Positions 49,142 through 58,811 of a stretch of DNA of 64,000 nt are shown one piece after another. The position numbers and the translations under genes were made by a program. The stretch's first letter is position 1. Every line of letters begins with the position of its first letter. The notes under the pieces are model-generated. The model worked only from the letters and a program-made list of their open reading frames with translations, was not told the origin of the DNA and ran no database searches. The DNA is from Subtercola lobariae (GTDB lineage Bacteria; Actinomycetota; Actinomycetes; Actinomycetales; Microbacteriaceae), in contig NZ_BMGP01000001.1 in NCBI RefSeq assembly GCF_014640255.1, positions 62,001 to 126,000 of the forward strand, read 5' to 3'.

Positions 49142-50470
49142 TTACGGCTGCAGGCGGGTCGGGCCGCGAAAGAGGTACGTCACCTCGCGCAGGTTGCCCT
49201 GGTGCAGCATCAGCATCAGCACGCGGGCGAGGCCCATGCCGAATCCGCCGTGCGGCGGCACTCCGAAGCGAAAGAAGTCGAGGTAGTAGTCGAGCTCGTG
49301 CGGGTCGAGCCCCTTTTCAACGGCCTGAGCCTCGAGAATGTCGACTCGGTGCTCGCGCTGAGCGCCCGTGGTGATCTCGGTGCCCCGGTAGACCAGGTCG
49401 TAGCTCTTGGTGAGCGACGTGTCTTCGTCGTTTCGCATGTGGTAGAACGGCCGAATGCTCGCGGGGTAGTCGGTGAGAAACACGAACTCGTGCCCGAATG
49501 TCTCGGCAACGTAGGCGGCGATCTGACGCTCACCCTCGGGGTCGAGGTCGTCGTCATTGCGGTCGACCACATGCCCTCTGGCCGCCACGATGTCTTTCGC
49601 TTCGAGCAGCGGAATTCGGGGAAACGGGATGCTCGGCACAACGATCTCGACGTCGAACAGCTCTCTGATCTCAGCACCGTGCTTCGCCGCGACCGCAGAG
49701 AACCCGGCCACAATCAATTCTTCTTGCATGCGCATGACGTCTTCGTGGCTGTCGATCCAGCTGATCTCGGCGTCGACACCCGTGTACTCAGTGGCGTGCC
49801 GCGACGTGAACGACGGGTCTGCGCGAAACACCGGCCCGATGTCGAAGATCTTGCCGAACCCGGCAGACTGCGCCATCTGCTTGAAGAACTGCGGGCTCTG
49901 CGCGAGGTACGCAGTGGTGTCGAAGTAGTCGAGCTTGAACAGCTCGGCGTTCGACTCCGAGGGGCTCGCCATGAGCTTCGGGGTGTGAATCTCTACATAG
50001 TCGCGTTCGATCCAGTACGTGCGAAAAGCGTGCTCGAGAGTCGTCTGAATGCGAAAAATCAGTGCGTTGCGCGGTACGCGAAGGTCGAGAAAGCGCCAGT
50101 CCATGCGCTTATCGATGCCGCTGTCGGCGGCGATCGGTGTTTCGGGGTTCGCCAGCGTGGCGACGGTGAGAGAGTCGAGCTTCACTTCGATGCCGCCCAG
50201 TTTCACGCGCTCGTCGTGTTTGAGCTCACCCGTGGCCGTGACGAAAGAGCCCTGCGTGAGGGCAGAGATGGTGGTTGCGGGCTCGTCGGCCAAAACAACA
50301 CCCTGGTCGTCGACCGAGCGGGGGTTCACCAGTTGCAGTGCACCACTCTCGTCGCGCAGCACGACGAATTGCACCTTCTTCTGATCTCGCACCGTCTCGA
50401 CCCACCCCGAAACAGTCACGGGGCCGTCGGGCAGAGCAGAAAGGTCTTTGATGAGGGTGCGTTCAGTCAC
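49142..50470 (-). CDS. aspS: Aspartate-tRNA(Asx) ligase, archaeal type
   Basis: 442 residues, the short archaeal/eukaryotic-type class II AspRS lacking the bacterial GAD insertion (bacterial AspRS is about 590). OB-fold (VTVSGWVETVRDQ), motif 2 FRADPSFTSRHATEYTGVD and motif 3 GGFGMGLARVLM are intact. This type is often non-discriminating, charging tRNA-Asn with Asp for GatCAB amidation. ATG at 50470. The call is certain; specificity is inferred. Confidence 0.9.
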   Translation of the reverse strand: MTERTLIKDLSALPDGPVTVSGWVETVRDQKKVQFVVLRDESGALQLVNPRSVDDQGVVLADEPATTISALTQGSFVTATGELKHDERVKLGGIEVKLDSLTVATLANPETPIAADSGIDKRMDWRFLDLRVPRNALIFRIQTTLEHAFRTYWIERDYVEIHTPKLMASPSESNAELFKLDYFDTTAYLAQSPQFFKQMAQSAGFGKIFDIGPVFRADPSFTSRHATEYTGVDAEISWIDSHEDVMRMQEELIVAGFSAVAAKHGAEIRELFDVEIVVPSIPFPRIPLLEAKDIVAARGHVVDRNDDDLDPEGERQIAAYVAETFGHEFVFLTDYPASIRPFYHMRNDEDTSLTKSYDLVYRGTEITTGAQREHRVDILEAQAVEKGLDPHELDYYLDFFRFGVPPHGGFGMGLARVLMLMLHQGNLREVTYLFRGPTRLQP

Positions 50471-50551
50471 GGGAATACAGCTTACTGCGGCGTTGTCTTG
50501 GGGGGCGTTCAGGTGCTGAGCAGCTTCGCGACTTCTACGCTACGTAAACTA

Positions 50552-51202
50552 ATGGGCGTGGTAGCCAGCCAATTACACCTCGTTCGTCACGGCGAGGTCT
50601 TCAACCCCGAACATGTTCTGTACGGCCGCCTGCCCGGATTCGGTCTCTCTGACCTCGGCCGGCAGATCGCGCAGTCGGCTGCCGACGAGCTTGTGGCCCG
50701 TAATCGTTCGGTTTCAGCGCTCTTCGCCTCACCGCTTCAGCGCGCTCAGGAATCGGCGGCACCGCAGCAGGCCGCGTTCGATCTGCCCATCCAAACCGAG
50801 CCGCGAATCATCGAACCCACGAACAAGTTCGAAGACATGAGCCCGCACATGCGAAATAGAGCGCTTCGCAATCCGAAGAACTGGTCGTGGGTCGCCAACC
50901 CCTTCAAGCCCAGCTGGGGTGAGGCCTACGCAAGTGTCACAACGCGGATGCTCGCCGCAATGAACGACGCCTATGACTCCGTCGAGGGCGGCGATGTCAT
51001 CATGGTGAGCCACCAGCTGCCCATCTGGGCCACGCACCTGAAAGTAGCCGGGCTGCGCTTGTGGCACGACCCGCGCAAACGCCGCTGCAACCTGTCGAGT
51101 ATTACGACCTTCGAACGTCGCGGTAGCGCGTTCGTCGAGGTTGGTTACGAAGACCCTGCCGCCGACCTGCTCGCCGACGCCGTCGACGACGGAGCAGTAT
51201 GA
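50552..51202 (+). CDS. Histidine phosphatase family protein, ccs-linked
   Basis: 216 residues. LHLVRHGEVFNPEHVLYGRLPGFGLSDLG has the catalytic RHGE; VMVSHQLPIWA is the second His block. In many actinobacteria this gene heads the ResA-CcdA-ResB-CcsB operon, as here (13 bases to the next start). Its role in cytochrome maturation, if any, is unknown. ATG at 50552; GTG at 50558 is an alternative. Confidence 0.88.
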   Translation: MGVVASQLHLVRHGEVFNPEHVLYGRLPGFGLSDLGRQIAQSAADELVARNRSVSALFASPLQRAQESAAPQQAAFDLPIQTEPRIIEPTNKFEDMSPHMRNRALRNPKNWSWVANPFKPSWGEAYASVTTRMLAAMNDAYDSVEGGDVIMVSHQLPIWATHLKVAGLRLWHDPRKRRCNLSSITTFERRGSAFVEVGYEDPAADLLADAVDDGAV

Positions 51203-51215
51203 GACGACCACCACT

Positions 51216-51839
51216 ATGACGCACGTGAACTCTGCCCGGCCGCTGAAGCGACGCCGTCACCTTCTCGCTGTTGCCGCCGCCGTGATCGCGGTGGGGCTGC
51301 TCGCCGGTTGCTCGAGCGACCCACTCGCGGCGCAATACCGAAGCGGCGACAGCAAGCAGTACATCGCCGGTGACGGAACAGTGACGGAGATCGCCGCTGA
51401 GAATCGGGGCGCTCCGGTCACCTTCACGGGCACAACCGACACGGGCCAGACGGTGAGTTCGTCGCAGTACCTGGGTCAGGTGCTCGTTCTGAACTTCTGG
51501 TACGCCGGCTGCGCACCCTGCCGCGCCGAAGCTCCCGCCCTCGAGAAGCTGAACGCCAAGTACACCGGCAACGGCGCGACGTTTCTCGGCGTGAACGTGC
51601 GAGACCAGACGGCGACGGCCCAGGCCTTCAACACCGCGTTCGGCATCACCTACTCGTCGGTTATCGACACCGATGGTGCTGTGCAGCTCGCTTTGAGCGG
51701 CGAGGTCGCTCCCAACGCGGTGCCCACCACGCTGGTGATCGACAAAAAGGGCCGCGTCGCGGCGCGAATTCTCGGTCAGGCGACCGCTCCAGACATTCTC
51801 GACACGCTGATCGGCGATGCCGTCGCTGAGACGAGCTGA
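51216..51839 (+). CDS. resA: TlpA/ResA-type thioredoxin lipoprotein
   Basis: 207 residues. Signal peptide with twin Arg/Lys start and lipobox LLAGCSS (lipidated Cys at about 31), then a thioredoxin domain with WYAGCAPCRAEAP active site and cis-Pro in AVPTTLVID. Anchored outside the membrane, it keeps the CxxCH thiols of apocytochrome c reduced, using electrons from CcdA encoded next. The ATG at 51216 gives the signal peptide. Confidence 0.9.
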   Translation: MTHVNSARPLKRRRHLLAVAAAVIAVGLLAGCSSDPLAAQYRSGDSKQYIAGDGTVTEIAAENRGAPVTFTGTTDTGQTVSSSQYLGQVLVLNFWYAGCAPCRAEAPALEKLNAKYTGNGATFLGVNVRDQTATAQAFNTAFGITYSSVIDTDGAVQLALSGEVAPNAVPTTLVIDKKGRVAARILGQATAPDILDTLIGDAVAETS

Positions 51840-51845
51840 CCCGCG

Positions 51846-52586
51846 ATGAACCCGTTCGCCAATGAGGTGCTGAACGGCCAGCTGATCGTGGCGATTCCCA
51901 TTGCGATTCTGGCCGGACTGGTGTCGTTCGCGTCACCGTGCGTGCTGCCGCTGGTTCCGGGTTATCTCGCCTACGTCGGGGGCCTGAGCGAGCCGGGTGA
52001 GCGGGCCAACCGGCGTCGAATTCTGCTCGGCATCAGCCTGTTCGTGCTCGGCTTCTCGCTGGTGTTCGTATCGGCATCCGCTCTCTTCGGCGCCCTGGGT
52101 GTCTGGCTGCTGGTGTGGAGTGACATCATCACCCGCGTGCTCGGCGTTGTGGTGATTCTGCTCGGTCTCGTCTTCATCGGGCAGTTCAGCTTCATGCAGC
52201 GCACGTTCAAACCGTCGTGGCGGCCGGCCACCGGCCTCGCCGGCGCTCCGATACTCGGCATCGTGTTCGGTCTCGGCTGGACCCCGTGCATCGGCCCGAC
52301 CCTCGGCGCCATTCAGGCGCTCAGCCTCAGCGGCGGTTCCGCGTGGAGCGGCGCCCTGCTCGGCCTGTTCTATTGCCTCGGCCTCGGCATTCCCTTCTTG
52401 CTGGTGGCGCTCGGCCTGAACTGGGTCACGCACACCGTTAAATTCCTCAAGCGGCATATACGCTTCATCAACATTCTGGGGGGTGTGGGCCTCGTCGTCA
52501 TCGGCATTTTGATGGTGAGCGGCCTGTGGACCATCTGGACCTACCAACTGCAGGCGGTGATCACCGGTTTTGTCCCGGCCATCTGA
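51846..52586 (+). CDS. ccdA: Cytochrome c biogenesis protein CcdA
   Basis: 246 residues, six transmembrane helices. The two redox cysteines are in FASPCVLPLVPGY and GWTPCIGPTLG. It carries electrons from cytoplasmic thioredoxin across the membrane to ResA. Six bases after resA; resB begins inside its 3' end. Confidence 0.94.
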   Translation: MNPFANEVLNGQLIVAIPIAILAGLVSFASPCVLPLVPGYLAYVGGLSEPGERANRRRILLGISLFVLGFSLVFVSASALFGALGVWLLVWSDIITRVLGVVVILLGLVFIGQFSFMQRTFKPSWRPATGLAGAPILGIVFGLGWTPCIGPTLGAIQALSLSGGSAWSGALLGLFYCLGLGIPFLLVALGLNWVTHTVKFLKRHIRFINILGGVGLVVIGILMVSGLWTIWTYQLQAVITGFVPAI

Positions 52587-54228
52587 TCATTTCGATTCCC
52601 CGGCGCCTCAAGCGCCGGCCCCGAACGACGACGGAATCATCGTTCAGCCGAAGCTCGGCTTCGTCGGCTGGCTGCGCTGGTTCTGGCGCCAGCTCACGAG
52701 CATGCGCACGGCACTCTTCTTGCTGCTGCTACTCGCTCTGGCCGCGGTGCCGGGGTCGCTGGTGCCGCAGCGCGCCGCCGACCCGAACGGCGTGACGCAG
52801 TACTTCACCGACAACCCCTCGCTCGCACCGATTCTCGACAAGTTTCAGGCCTTCGACGTCTACACGTCGGTGTGGTTCTCGGCCATCTACCTGTTGCTGT
52901 TCATCTCGCTCGTCGGGTGCGTCATTCCGCGTGCGAAGCACCACTTCGACGCACTGCGCGCCAAGCCGCCACGCACCCCGGCGCGTCTGTCGCGCCTCGC
53001 GGGCTTTCAGAAACGCACTGCCGAGGTGAACGTCGGCGCCGTCGAAGCGGTCGACTCGGCACGCAAGCTGCTGCGTAAGTCGGGCTACCGCGTCGTGGTA
53101 TTCAGTTCTGCCGACAAGAACGGGCACGAAACCGCGTCGGTCTCGGCCGAGCGCGGCTATGCCCGCGAAACGGGAAACCTCGTGTTCCACGCAGCGCTGG
53201 TGGGCATCCTCATCACGGTGGGTGTGGGGGGCGGGTTCGGTTTCAGCGGGCAGCGCGTGGTGGTCGAGAACGGCGGTGTGTTCGTGAACACGCTGGCAGC
53301 GTACGACTCCTTCAACCCCGGGCGCTTCTTCACCGAGAACTCGCTCGACCCGTACTCGATCAAGCTCGACCAGTTCACGGCGACCTACGAAACGAAGGCC
53401 GATGGGGCGTTCGGCCAGCCGATCGACTACAACGCCGAGGTGACCACGCAAGAACGTGGCCAGGCGCCGCAGCAATCCGATATCAAGGTGAACTCGCCGC
53501 TCGAGATCGGCGGCACCGACGTGTACTTGCTCGGCAACGGCTACGCGCCGCAGATCACCGTGAAAGACCCGAACGGCAAAGTGGTGTTCACCGATTCGGT
53601 GCCGTTCTTGCCGCAAGACGCCAACCTCACGAGCGTGGGTGTGGTGAAGATTCCGGATGGTCTGGCCGCTCAATTGGGCATGATCGGCTTCTTCTACCCG
53701 ACTCAGGCGACCTCGACCACCGGCGCTTTCTACTCGACATACCCCGACGATGACTATCCCGTGCTCACCCTCAACGTCTATGACGGAGACCTCGGGCTGA
53801 ACGGCGGCGTACCCACCTCGGTGTACTCGCTCGATACCGACAAGATGACGCAGCTGACCGGCGGAACGACCGGTGTGCAGTCGATCGAGCTGAAGCCCGG
53901 CGACAGCCAGGCGCTGCCGGGTGGGCTCGGAACGATCAGCTTCGATTCGGTCAAACGGTATGCCTCGCTCGACATCCACCACGACCCGACGCAGGGCTGG
54001 GTGCTGCTGTTCGCGGCGTCTGCGCTAGCGGGCCTGCTCATTTCGCTGTTCATTCCGCGCCGCCGGGTGTGGGTCAAGGCGAGCGAAAACGCCGACGGCA
54101 CACTCAGCCTCGAGTACGCCGGCCTCGCTCGCGGCGAAGATCCGCGGCTTGCTTCGGCTGTAGCCGAGATCGCCGAGCGCCATTCCAAAGTTCTCAGCGA
54201 CGTTCCCGCCGCCGATACAAACGCTTAG
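52570..54228 (+). CDS. resB: Cytochrome c biogenesis protein ResB
   Basis: 552 residues, four transmembrane helices (around 45-65, 95-118, 197-217, 475-497) and a large external domain between the third and fourth. MRTALFLLLLLALAAVPGSLVPQR is the characteristic first helix. With CcsB it exports heme and attaches it to apocytochrome c (system II). The start is TTG at 52570, overlapping ccdA by 17 bases; no ATG or GTG precedes the first helix, so TTG is needed. Confidence 0.9.
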   Translation: MSRPSDHFDSPAPQAPAPNDDGIIVQPKLGFVGWLRWFWRQLTSMRTALFLLLLLALAAVPGSLVPQRAADPNGVTQYFTDNPSLAPILDKFQAFDVYTSVWFSAIYLLLFISLVGCVIPRAKHHFDALRAKPPRTPARLSRLAGFQKRTAEVNVGAVEAVDSARKLLRKSGYRVVVFSSADKNGHETASVSAERGYARETGNLVFHAALVGILITVGVGGGFGFSGQRVVVENGGVFVNTLAAYDSFNPGRFFTENSLDPYSIKLDQFTATYETKADGAFGQPIDYNAEVTTQERGQAPQQSDIKVNSPLEIGGTDVYLLGNGYAPQITVKDPNGKVVFTDSVPFLPQDANLTSVGVVKIPDGLAAQLGMIGFFYPTQATSTTGAFYSTYPDDDYPVLTLNVYDGDLGLNGGVPTSVYSLDTDKMTQLTGGTTGVQSIELKPGDSQALPGGLGTISFDSVKRYASLDIHHDPTQGWVLLFAASALAGLLISLFIPRRRVWVKASENADGTLSLEYAGLARGEDPRLASAVAEIAERHSKVLSDVPAADTNA

Positions 54229-54237
54229 GCTTACCCC

Positions 54238-55386
54238 GTGACACTTGACGAGTATTCGATCTTCTTCTTGTACGCCGCGATCGTGGTGTACGCGGTTGCC
54301 TTCATCGCGTTCGCGCTCGATCTTGCACGCCGGTCGTCGCAGGTGTCGGCGGGCAACTCGGTCGGCATCGACGGAACGGTGACGACGGCCCCGCATGTGC
54401 TCGAGACCGTTGGCACGGCTGCCGGTGCCGGTGCCGTGGGAGCTAGCGCGGTGGGTTCTGGTGCAGCAAGCGCGGGTACCACTGCGGTCGTCGAGAGGCC
54501 CGAGAGCGTCGTCAGTACGAGCACGGCAGGCCGGGCATCCGCAACCGACACGGGCGAGACCGGCGGATCGGGCGGCACTTCTACGCTCAAGGGCGGCCGC
54601 GTCGCCGCTGACGGAAGCGTGTCGAAACGATCGCTCAGCCTGCGCCTCGGCATGGCGTTCACTGTCATCGGTCTGGCCCTCGAGGTAACGGCCGACGTGC
54701 TGCGCGGTATCGCGGCTCAGCGGGTTCCGTGGGCCAACATGTACGAGTTCTCGATGACCGGAACCGTGCTGATCGTGGGCGTGTTCTTAGTCGTCAACAC
54801 CCGTGTCGATCTGCGCTTTCTCGGCACGTTCATCACTGGTCTCGTTCTCGTTCTGCTCGGCATTTCGACGGTCAACTACTACGTGGTCATCGCTCCGCTG
54901 CCGCCGGCGCTGCAGTCGGCGTGGCTGGTCATCCACGTATTCGTGGCGAGCCTCGGCACGGCGTTCTTCGCGCTCGGGTTCGCGCTGTCGGGCATCCAGT
55001 TGCTGCAGTCGCGGCGTGAGGTGTCAGGTTCTGCGCTGAAGTTCTTGAAGCTCAGGTTCTTAGCGTCACTGCCCGATTCGACTCGGCTCGAGAATCTCGC
55101 TTACCGGGTGAACATCGTCGGGTTCGTGTTCTGGACCTTCACGCTCATCGCCGGCGCTATTTGGGCCGAGCGCGCCTGGGGCCGGTACTGGGGGTGGGAC
55201 ACCAAAGAGGTGTGGACCTTCATCATCTGGGTCATCTACGCCGGGTACATTCATGCCAGGGCCACGCGGGGCTGGCGCGGTTCACGCTCGGCATGGCTCG
55301 CCATCATCGGCTTCGCGGCCGTGCTGTTCAACTTCGGCATTGTGAACGTCTTCTTCCACGGCCTGCACTCATACTCGGGCCTGTAA
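54238..55386 (+). CDS. ccsB: c-type cytochrome biogenesis protein CcsB (CcsA)
   Basis: 382 residues, about eight helices. The heme-handling WGWDTKEVWTF motif and flanking His (VIHVF, FFHGLHS) are present. Residues 38-125 form a hydrophilic Ala/Gly/Thr-rich insertion between helices 1 and 2 not found in most homologues. GTG start, nine bases after resB. Completes the ResA-CcdA-ResB-CcsB operon. Confidence 0.93.
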   Translation: MTLDEYSIFFLYAAIVVYAVAFIAFALDLARRSSQVSAGNSVGIDGTVTTAPHVLETVGTAAGAGAVGASAVGSGAASAGTTAVVERPESVVSTSTAGRASATDTGETGGSGGTSTLKGGRVAADGSVSKRSLSLRLGMAFTVIGLALEVTADVLRGIAAQRVPWANMYEFSMTGTVLIVGVFLVVNTRVDLRFLGTFITGLVLVLLGISTVNYYVVIAPLPPALQSAWLVIHVFVASLGTAFFALGFALSGIQLLQSRREVSGSALKFLKLRFLASLPDSTRLENLAYRVNIVGFVFWTFTLIAGAIWAERAWGRYWGWDTKEVWTFIIWVIYAGYIHARATRGWRGSRSAWLAIIGFAAVLFNFGIVNVFFHGLHSYSGL

Positions 55387-55414
55387 ACCAGCCCGGGCTC
55401 CTCAGGCGCGCGAA

Positions 55415-56443
55415 TTAGGCGCCGTGGCGGCCTGATGACTCCGAGAGTTCGACGAGCAAGCCGTAGACGCGGGTGAGGCGGTCGCGCCACCACGCGTCAC
55501 GGTCGGGCGCAGCGAGTGACTGCTGCACGAGTGACTCGTCGAGGGTGGGGCGGCGCACAGGTATGGCGCCGTCGACCGGAATGAGCGGCTCTGCGGTCAC
55601 GTCGGTCGTGAGCAGCGCGGCGGTGGCGAGGCCGCAGTCATATTCCAGAACGGGAATACTCGCGGCGAGGTGCGCTCCCATGGCGATACCGATCGACGAA
55701 TCGAGCGCCGATGACACCACAACCGGCAGCCCGGCGCGTTCGACGATGTCGAGGGCAGAGTGGATGCCCCCCAGCGGTTGCGCCTTGATGACGAGGAGAT
55801 CAGCGGCGCCCCGGCGCGCAACCTCCAGCGGATCATCCACTTTTCGCACGCTCTCGTCAGCCGCAATGGGAATACCCATGTACTTCACGCGCTGCCGAAT
55901 CTCCCACAGATCGTCGATACTGGGGCACGGCTGTTCGACGTATTCGAGGTCGTACTCGGCCAGAGCGTGAATCGCTTTCTCGGCCTCATCGACGTTCCAG
56001 CCGCCGTTCGCGTCGAGCCTGATGCGGCCCTCCGAGCCGAGAATCGCGCGGGCTTCGCGCACACGGGCGAGATCGTCGTCGAGCGTCTGCCCGCGCTCGG
56101 CCACCTTCACTTTGATGGTGCGGCAGCCCGGGTACCGGGCGAGAACGCCGACTACGGCGCTCGGAGCGACGGCCGGCAGGGTCGCGTTCACGGCGACGCT
56201 TTCGCGCAGCAGCGCGGGGGTGGGCACCCAGCCGAAGTCGATGGCTCCGGCCAGCCACGCCAGCGATTCCACGTCGTCGTACTCGACGAAGGGCGAGAAC
56301 TCGGTGGCGCCTTCGGGGCCGCGCAGAATAAGGGCTTCACGGGCATCCACCCCCCTGAACCGGGTGTTGAGCGGAAGAGAGACGACACTGGCTGAGGCGA
56401 GCAATTCGGTCAGCGTCGGCAAGGGGCGGTGCGTGAAGGCCAT
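55415..56443 (-). CDS. menC: o-Succinylbenzoate synthase
   Basis: 342 residues, enolase superfamily. Catalytic KxK is KVKV, metal ligands D in RLDANGG, E in VEQPCPS and D in AADESV, and the second Lys in IKAQPLGG. Dehydrates SHCHC to o-succinylbenzoate in menaquinone synthesis. It lies convergent to ccsB and divergent from menB, 106 bases apart. Confidence 0.93.
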   Translation of the reverse strand: MAFTHRPLPTLTELLASASVVSLPLNTRFRGVDAREALILRGPEGATEFSPFVEYDDVESLAWLAGAIDFGWVPTPALLRESVAVNATLPAVAPSAVVGVLARYPGCRTIKVKVAERGQTLDDDLARVREARAILGSEGRIRLDANGGWNVDEAEKAIHALAEYDLEYVEQPCPSIDDLWEIRQRVKYMGIPIAADESVRKVDDPLEVARRGAADLLVIKAQPLGGIHSALDIVERAGLPVVVSSALDSSIGIAMGAHLAASIPVLEYDCGLATAALLTTDVTAEPLIPVDGAIPVRRPTLDESLVQQSLAAPDRDAWWRDRLTRVYGLLVELSESSGRHGA

Positions 56444-56549
56444 GCCTCATTGTGCCCGGTCTGGCGACCGGGTGCTCGGGGCCTGGGCCGATTCGCGCCG
56501 TGTCGCACTCAGCGGTTCGAGCCCGAACCCGCGCCGTTAGGCTGAAGAC

Positions 56550-57467
56550 ATGGCCACTGAAGCAGCATTCGTCTCTGAGATCTTCGACCCCGCAGAATGG
56601 ATGCTCGCGCCGGGCTCAGAGGCGATGACCGACATCACCTACCATCACGACCGCGCCGGCCAGGTAGCTCGCATAGCGTTCAACAGGCCAGAGGTGCGAA
56701 ACGCTTTTCGCCCGCACACCGTGGATGAGTTGTACCGGGCACTTGATGACGCGCGGCAGAATCCTCGAATCGGGGTGGTGTTGCTGACCGGCAATGGTCC
56801 GAGCCCCAAAGACGGCGGCTGGGCGTTCTGCAGCGGCGGCGATCAGCGCATTCGGGGGCGTGATGGGTACCAATACGCCGAGGGTGACGGGGCTGGTGCG
56901 AACGCGGCATCCACGGGCCGGCTGCACATTCTCGAAGTGCAACGGCTGATTCGATTCATGCCGAAGGTGGTGATAGCGGTGGTTCCGGGCTGGGCTGCGG
57001 GCGGCGGCCATTCGCTGCATGTGGTGTGCGACCTCACGATCGCCAGCGCAGAGCACGCCAAATTCAAGCAGACGGATGCCGACGTGGGTTCGTTCGATGC
57101 CGGGTACGGCAGCGCGTACTTCGCCCGGCAGATCGGGCAGAAGAACGCTCGCGAGGTGTTCTTCTTGGCGCGGGAGTACAGCGCCCAACGGGCCTATGAG
57201 ATGGGCGCCGTGAACGCGGTGGTGCCGCACGCGTCGCTCGAGGTGGAGGCGCTCGACTGGGCGCGCACCATTCTCACGAAGTCACCCACGGCCATCCGCA
57301 TGCTCAAGTTCGCTTTCAATGCGGTCGATGATGGGCTCGTGGGGCAGCAAGTGTTCGCCGGCGAGGCGACGCGGCTGGCATATGGCACCGACGAGGCCGT
57401 CGAGGGGCGTGATTCGTTTCTCGAAAAGCGCGCACCCGACTGGGCGCCGTTTCCGTACCACTACTGA
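56550..57467 (+). CDS. menB: 1,4-Dihydroxy-2-naphthoyl-CoA synthase
   Basis: 305 residues, crotonase fold. Oxyanion-hole block AFCSGGDQRIRG and the MenB-specific GSFDAGYGSAYFARQIGQKNAREVF, plus RAPDWAPFPYHY at the end. Cyclises o-succinylbenzoyl-CoA. ATG at 56550. Confidence 0.96.
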   Translation: MATEAAFVSEIFDPAEWMLAPGSEAMTDITYHHDRAGQVARIAFNRPEVRNAFRPHTVDELYRALDDARQNPRIGVVLLTGNGPSPKDGGWAFCSGGDQRIRGRDGYQYAEGDGAGANAASTGRLHILEVQRLIRFMPKVVIAVVPGWAAGGGHSLHVVCDLTIASAEHAKFKQTDADVGSFDAGYGSAYFARQIGQKNAREVFFLAREYSAQRAYEMGAVNAVVPHASLEVEALDWARTILTKSPTAIRMLKFAFNAVDDGLVGQQVFAGEATRLAYGTDEAVEGRDSFLEKRAPDWAPFPYHY

Positions 57468-57503
57468 CGCTCGGGTGGGTTGCCGCCGAATTAGGGTAGA
57501 AAA

Positions 57504-58688
57504 ATGACGAGGCGACTTGAGGTTCTGCCGGCCGGCGACGCTGCTGAGGTTTCGATCGCTGTGCGCGCCGCGCTGAGCGGAACAGGGCCCGCCATTCTGC
57601 CGCGAGAACCTGCGGTCGCGCCCCACTCGCGGCACGCTTCGGGCGCCCCGGGGCCCGCCGAACTACCCGACGAGGTGCCGAAGAACGTCGCGCTCGTGAT
57701 CGAGACCTCGGGCAGTTCGGGCGTTCCGAAGCGCGTGGCGTTGAGCGCCGACGCTCTGCTGGCCAGCGCGGGAGCCACCGAGTCTGAGCTCGGCGGCCCT
57801 GGGCAGTGGGTGCTCGCACTGCCGACGCACTACATCGCCGGAACCCAGGTGCTGATCCGTTCGATCGTCGCCGCCACGAAGCCGGTGGTGCTGCCGCCCG
57901 GCCACTTCAGCGCGCGGGCCTTCGCCGCTTGCGTCGATGAGTTGCAGGCAGGGCTGAAGTTCTCGTCGATCGTGCCGGCTCAGCTCGCGCGGCTGGTTGA
58001 TGCGGGTGAGAGCGACACGGGCATCCGCGAGTCGCTGCGGGCACTGGATGCTCTGCTCATCGGTGGCCAAGCAGTACCCGCAGCGTTGTTCACCCGCGCG
58101 ACTGATCTCGGCCTGAACGTGAAGCGAACGTACGGGTCGAGCGAGACGAGCGGCGGATGCGTCTACGACGGCCACCCCATTGGGCAGGCGTCGGCGCGAA
58201 CCACCGGAGGGGAACTCGAACTCGCGGGCCCGATGCTCGCCGAGGGGTACCTCGGTGACGACGAGCTGACGGCTCGAAAGTTCTACAGCGATGCGGGCCG
58301 GCGGTGGTATCGCACCGCTGACAGCGGTGAGGTCACGAGTGGGCCGGCAGGCGTGCAGGTGGCGGTCTCGGGCCGGCTCGACAACGTGATCATCTCGGGT
58401 GGAATCAAGGTGGCGCTCGACCGAGTCGAACGCATTGTTCAGGCGCATGAGGGTTTTCACACGGCAATCGTGGTTCCGGTGCCGAGCGAGCAGTGGGGGC
58501 AGACCTCAGTGGTGGTGACCAGTGAGCCGTTCGGTGATGGCGACCTCGCCGTGCTGCAGTCGGCGGTGACTGAAGCTGTCGGTCGGCCGGCGGCACCCTC
58601 GCGAATCGTTCGGCTGGAACCGCTGCCGACGCTCGCCTCGGGCAAGCCCGACCGTCTCGCGGTGGCGCGCACGCTCGCGAAGCCGTAG
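57504..58688 (+). CDS. menE: o-Succinylbenzoate-CoA ligase
   Basis: 394 residues, AMP-forming ligase, short as in actinobacterial MenE. P-loop ETSGSSGVPKRV, YGSSETSGG, adenylate-binding TADSGEV and SGRLDNVIISGG, and C-terminal lysine in LASGKPDR. Activates o-succinylbenzoate with ATP and CoA for MenB. Follows menB by 36 bases. Confidence 0.93.
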   Translation: MTRRLEVLPAGDAAEVSIAVRAALSGTGPAILPREPAVAPHSRHASGAPGPAELPDEVPKNVALVIETSGSSGVPKRVALSADALLASAGATESELGGPGQWVLALPTHYIAGTQVLIRSIVAATKPVVLPPGHFSARAFAACVDELQAGLKFSSIVPAQLARLVDAGESDTGIRESLRALDALLIGGQAVPAALFTRATDLGLNVKRTYGSSETSGGCVYDGHPIGQASARTTGGELELAGPMLAEGYLGDDELTARKFYSDAGRRWYRTADSGEVTSGPAGVQVAVSGRLDNVIISGGIKVALDRVERIVQAHEGFHTAIVVPVPSEQWGQTSVVVTSEPFGDGDLAVLQSAVTEAVGRPAAPSRIVRLEPLPTLASGKPDRLAVARTLAKP

Positions 58689-58811
58689 CAGGCGCGCGAC
58701 TGACAGGCAGTGCGAACGAAGCCACCCCCGCCGCGCGGCATCGACGCGAAGCAGGCCATGCGCTTAGCGGCCGCGCGGCCCGCGCCGAAGTGTGCTCGGT
58801 AGTATCTTCTG

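Noticed and set aside
48488-50551. Long open + strand frame through radC and aspS leading into the phosphatase gene at 50552
   Set aside because: It is antisense to aspS and out of frame with radC; only the part after ATG 50552 has family motifs. GC-rich codon bias opens such shadow frames.
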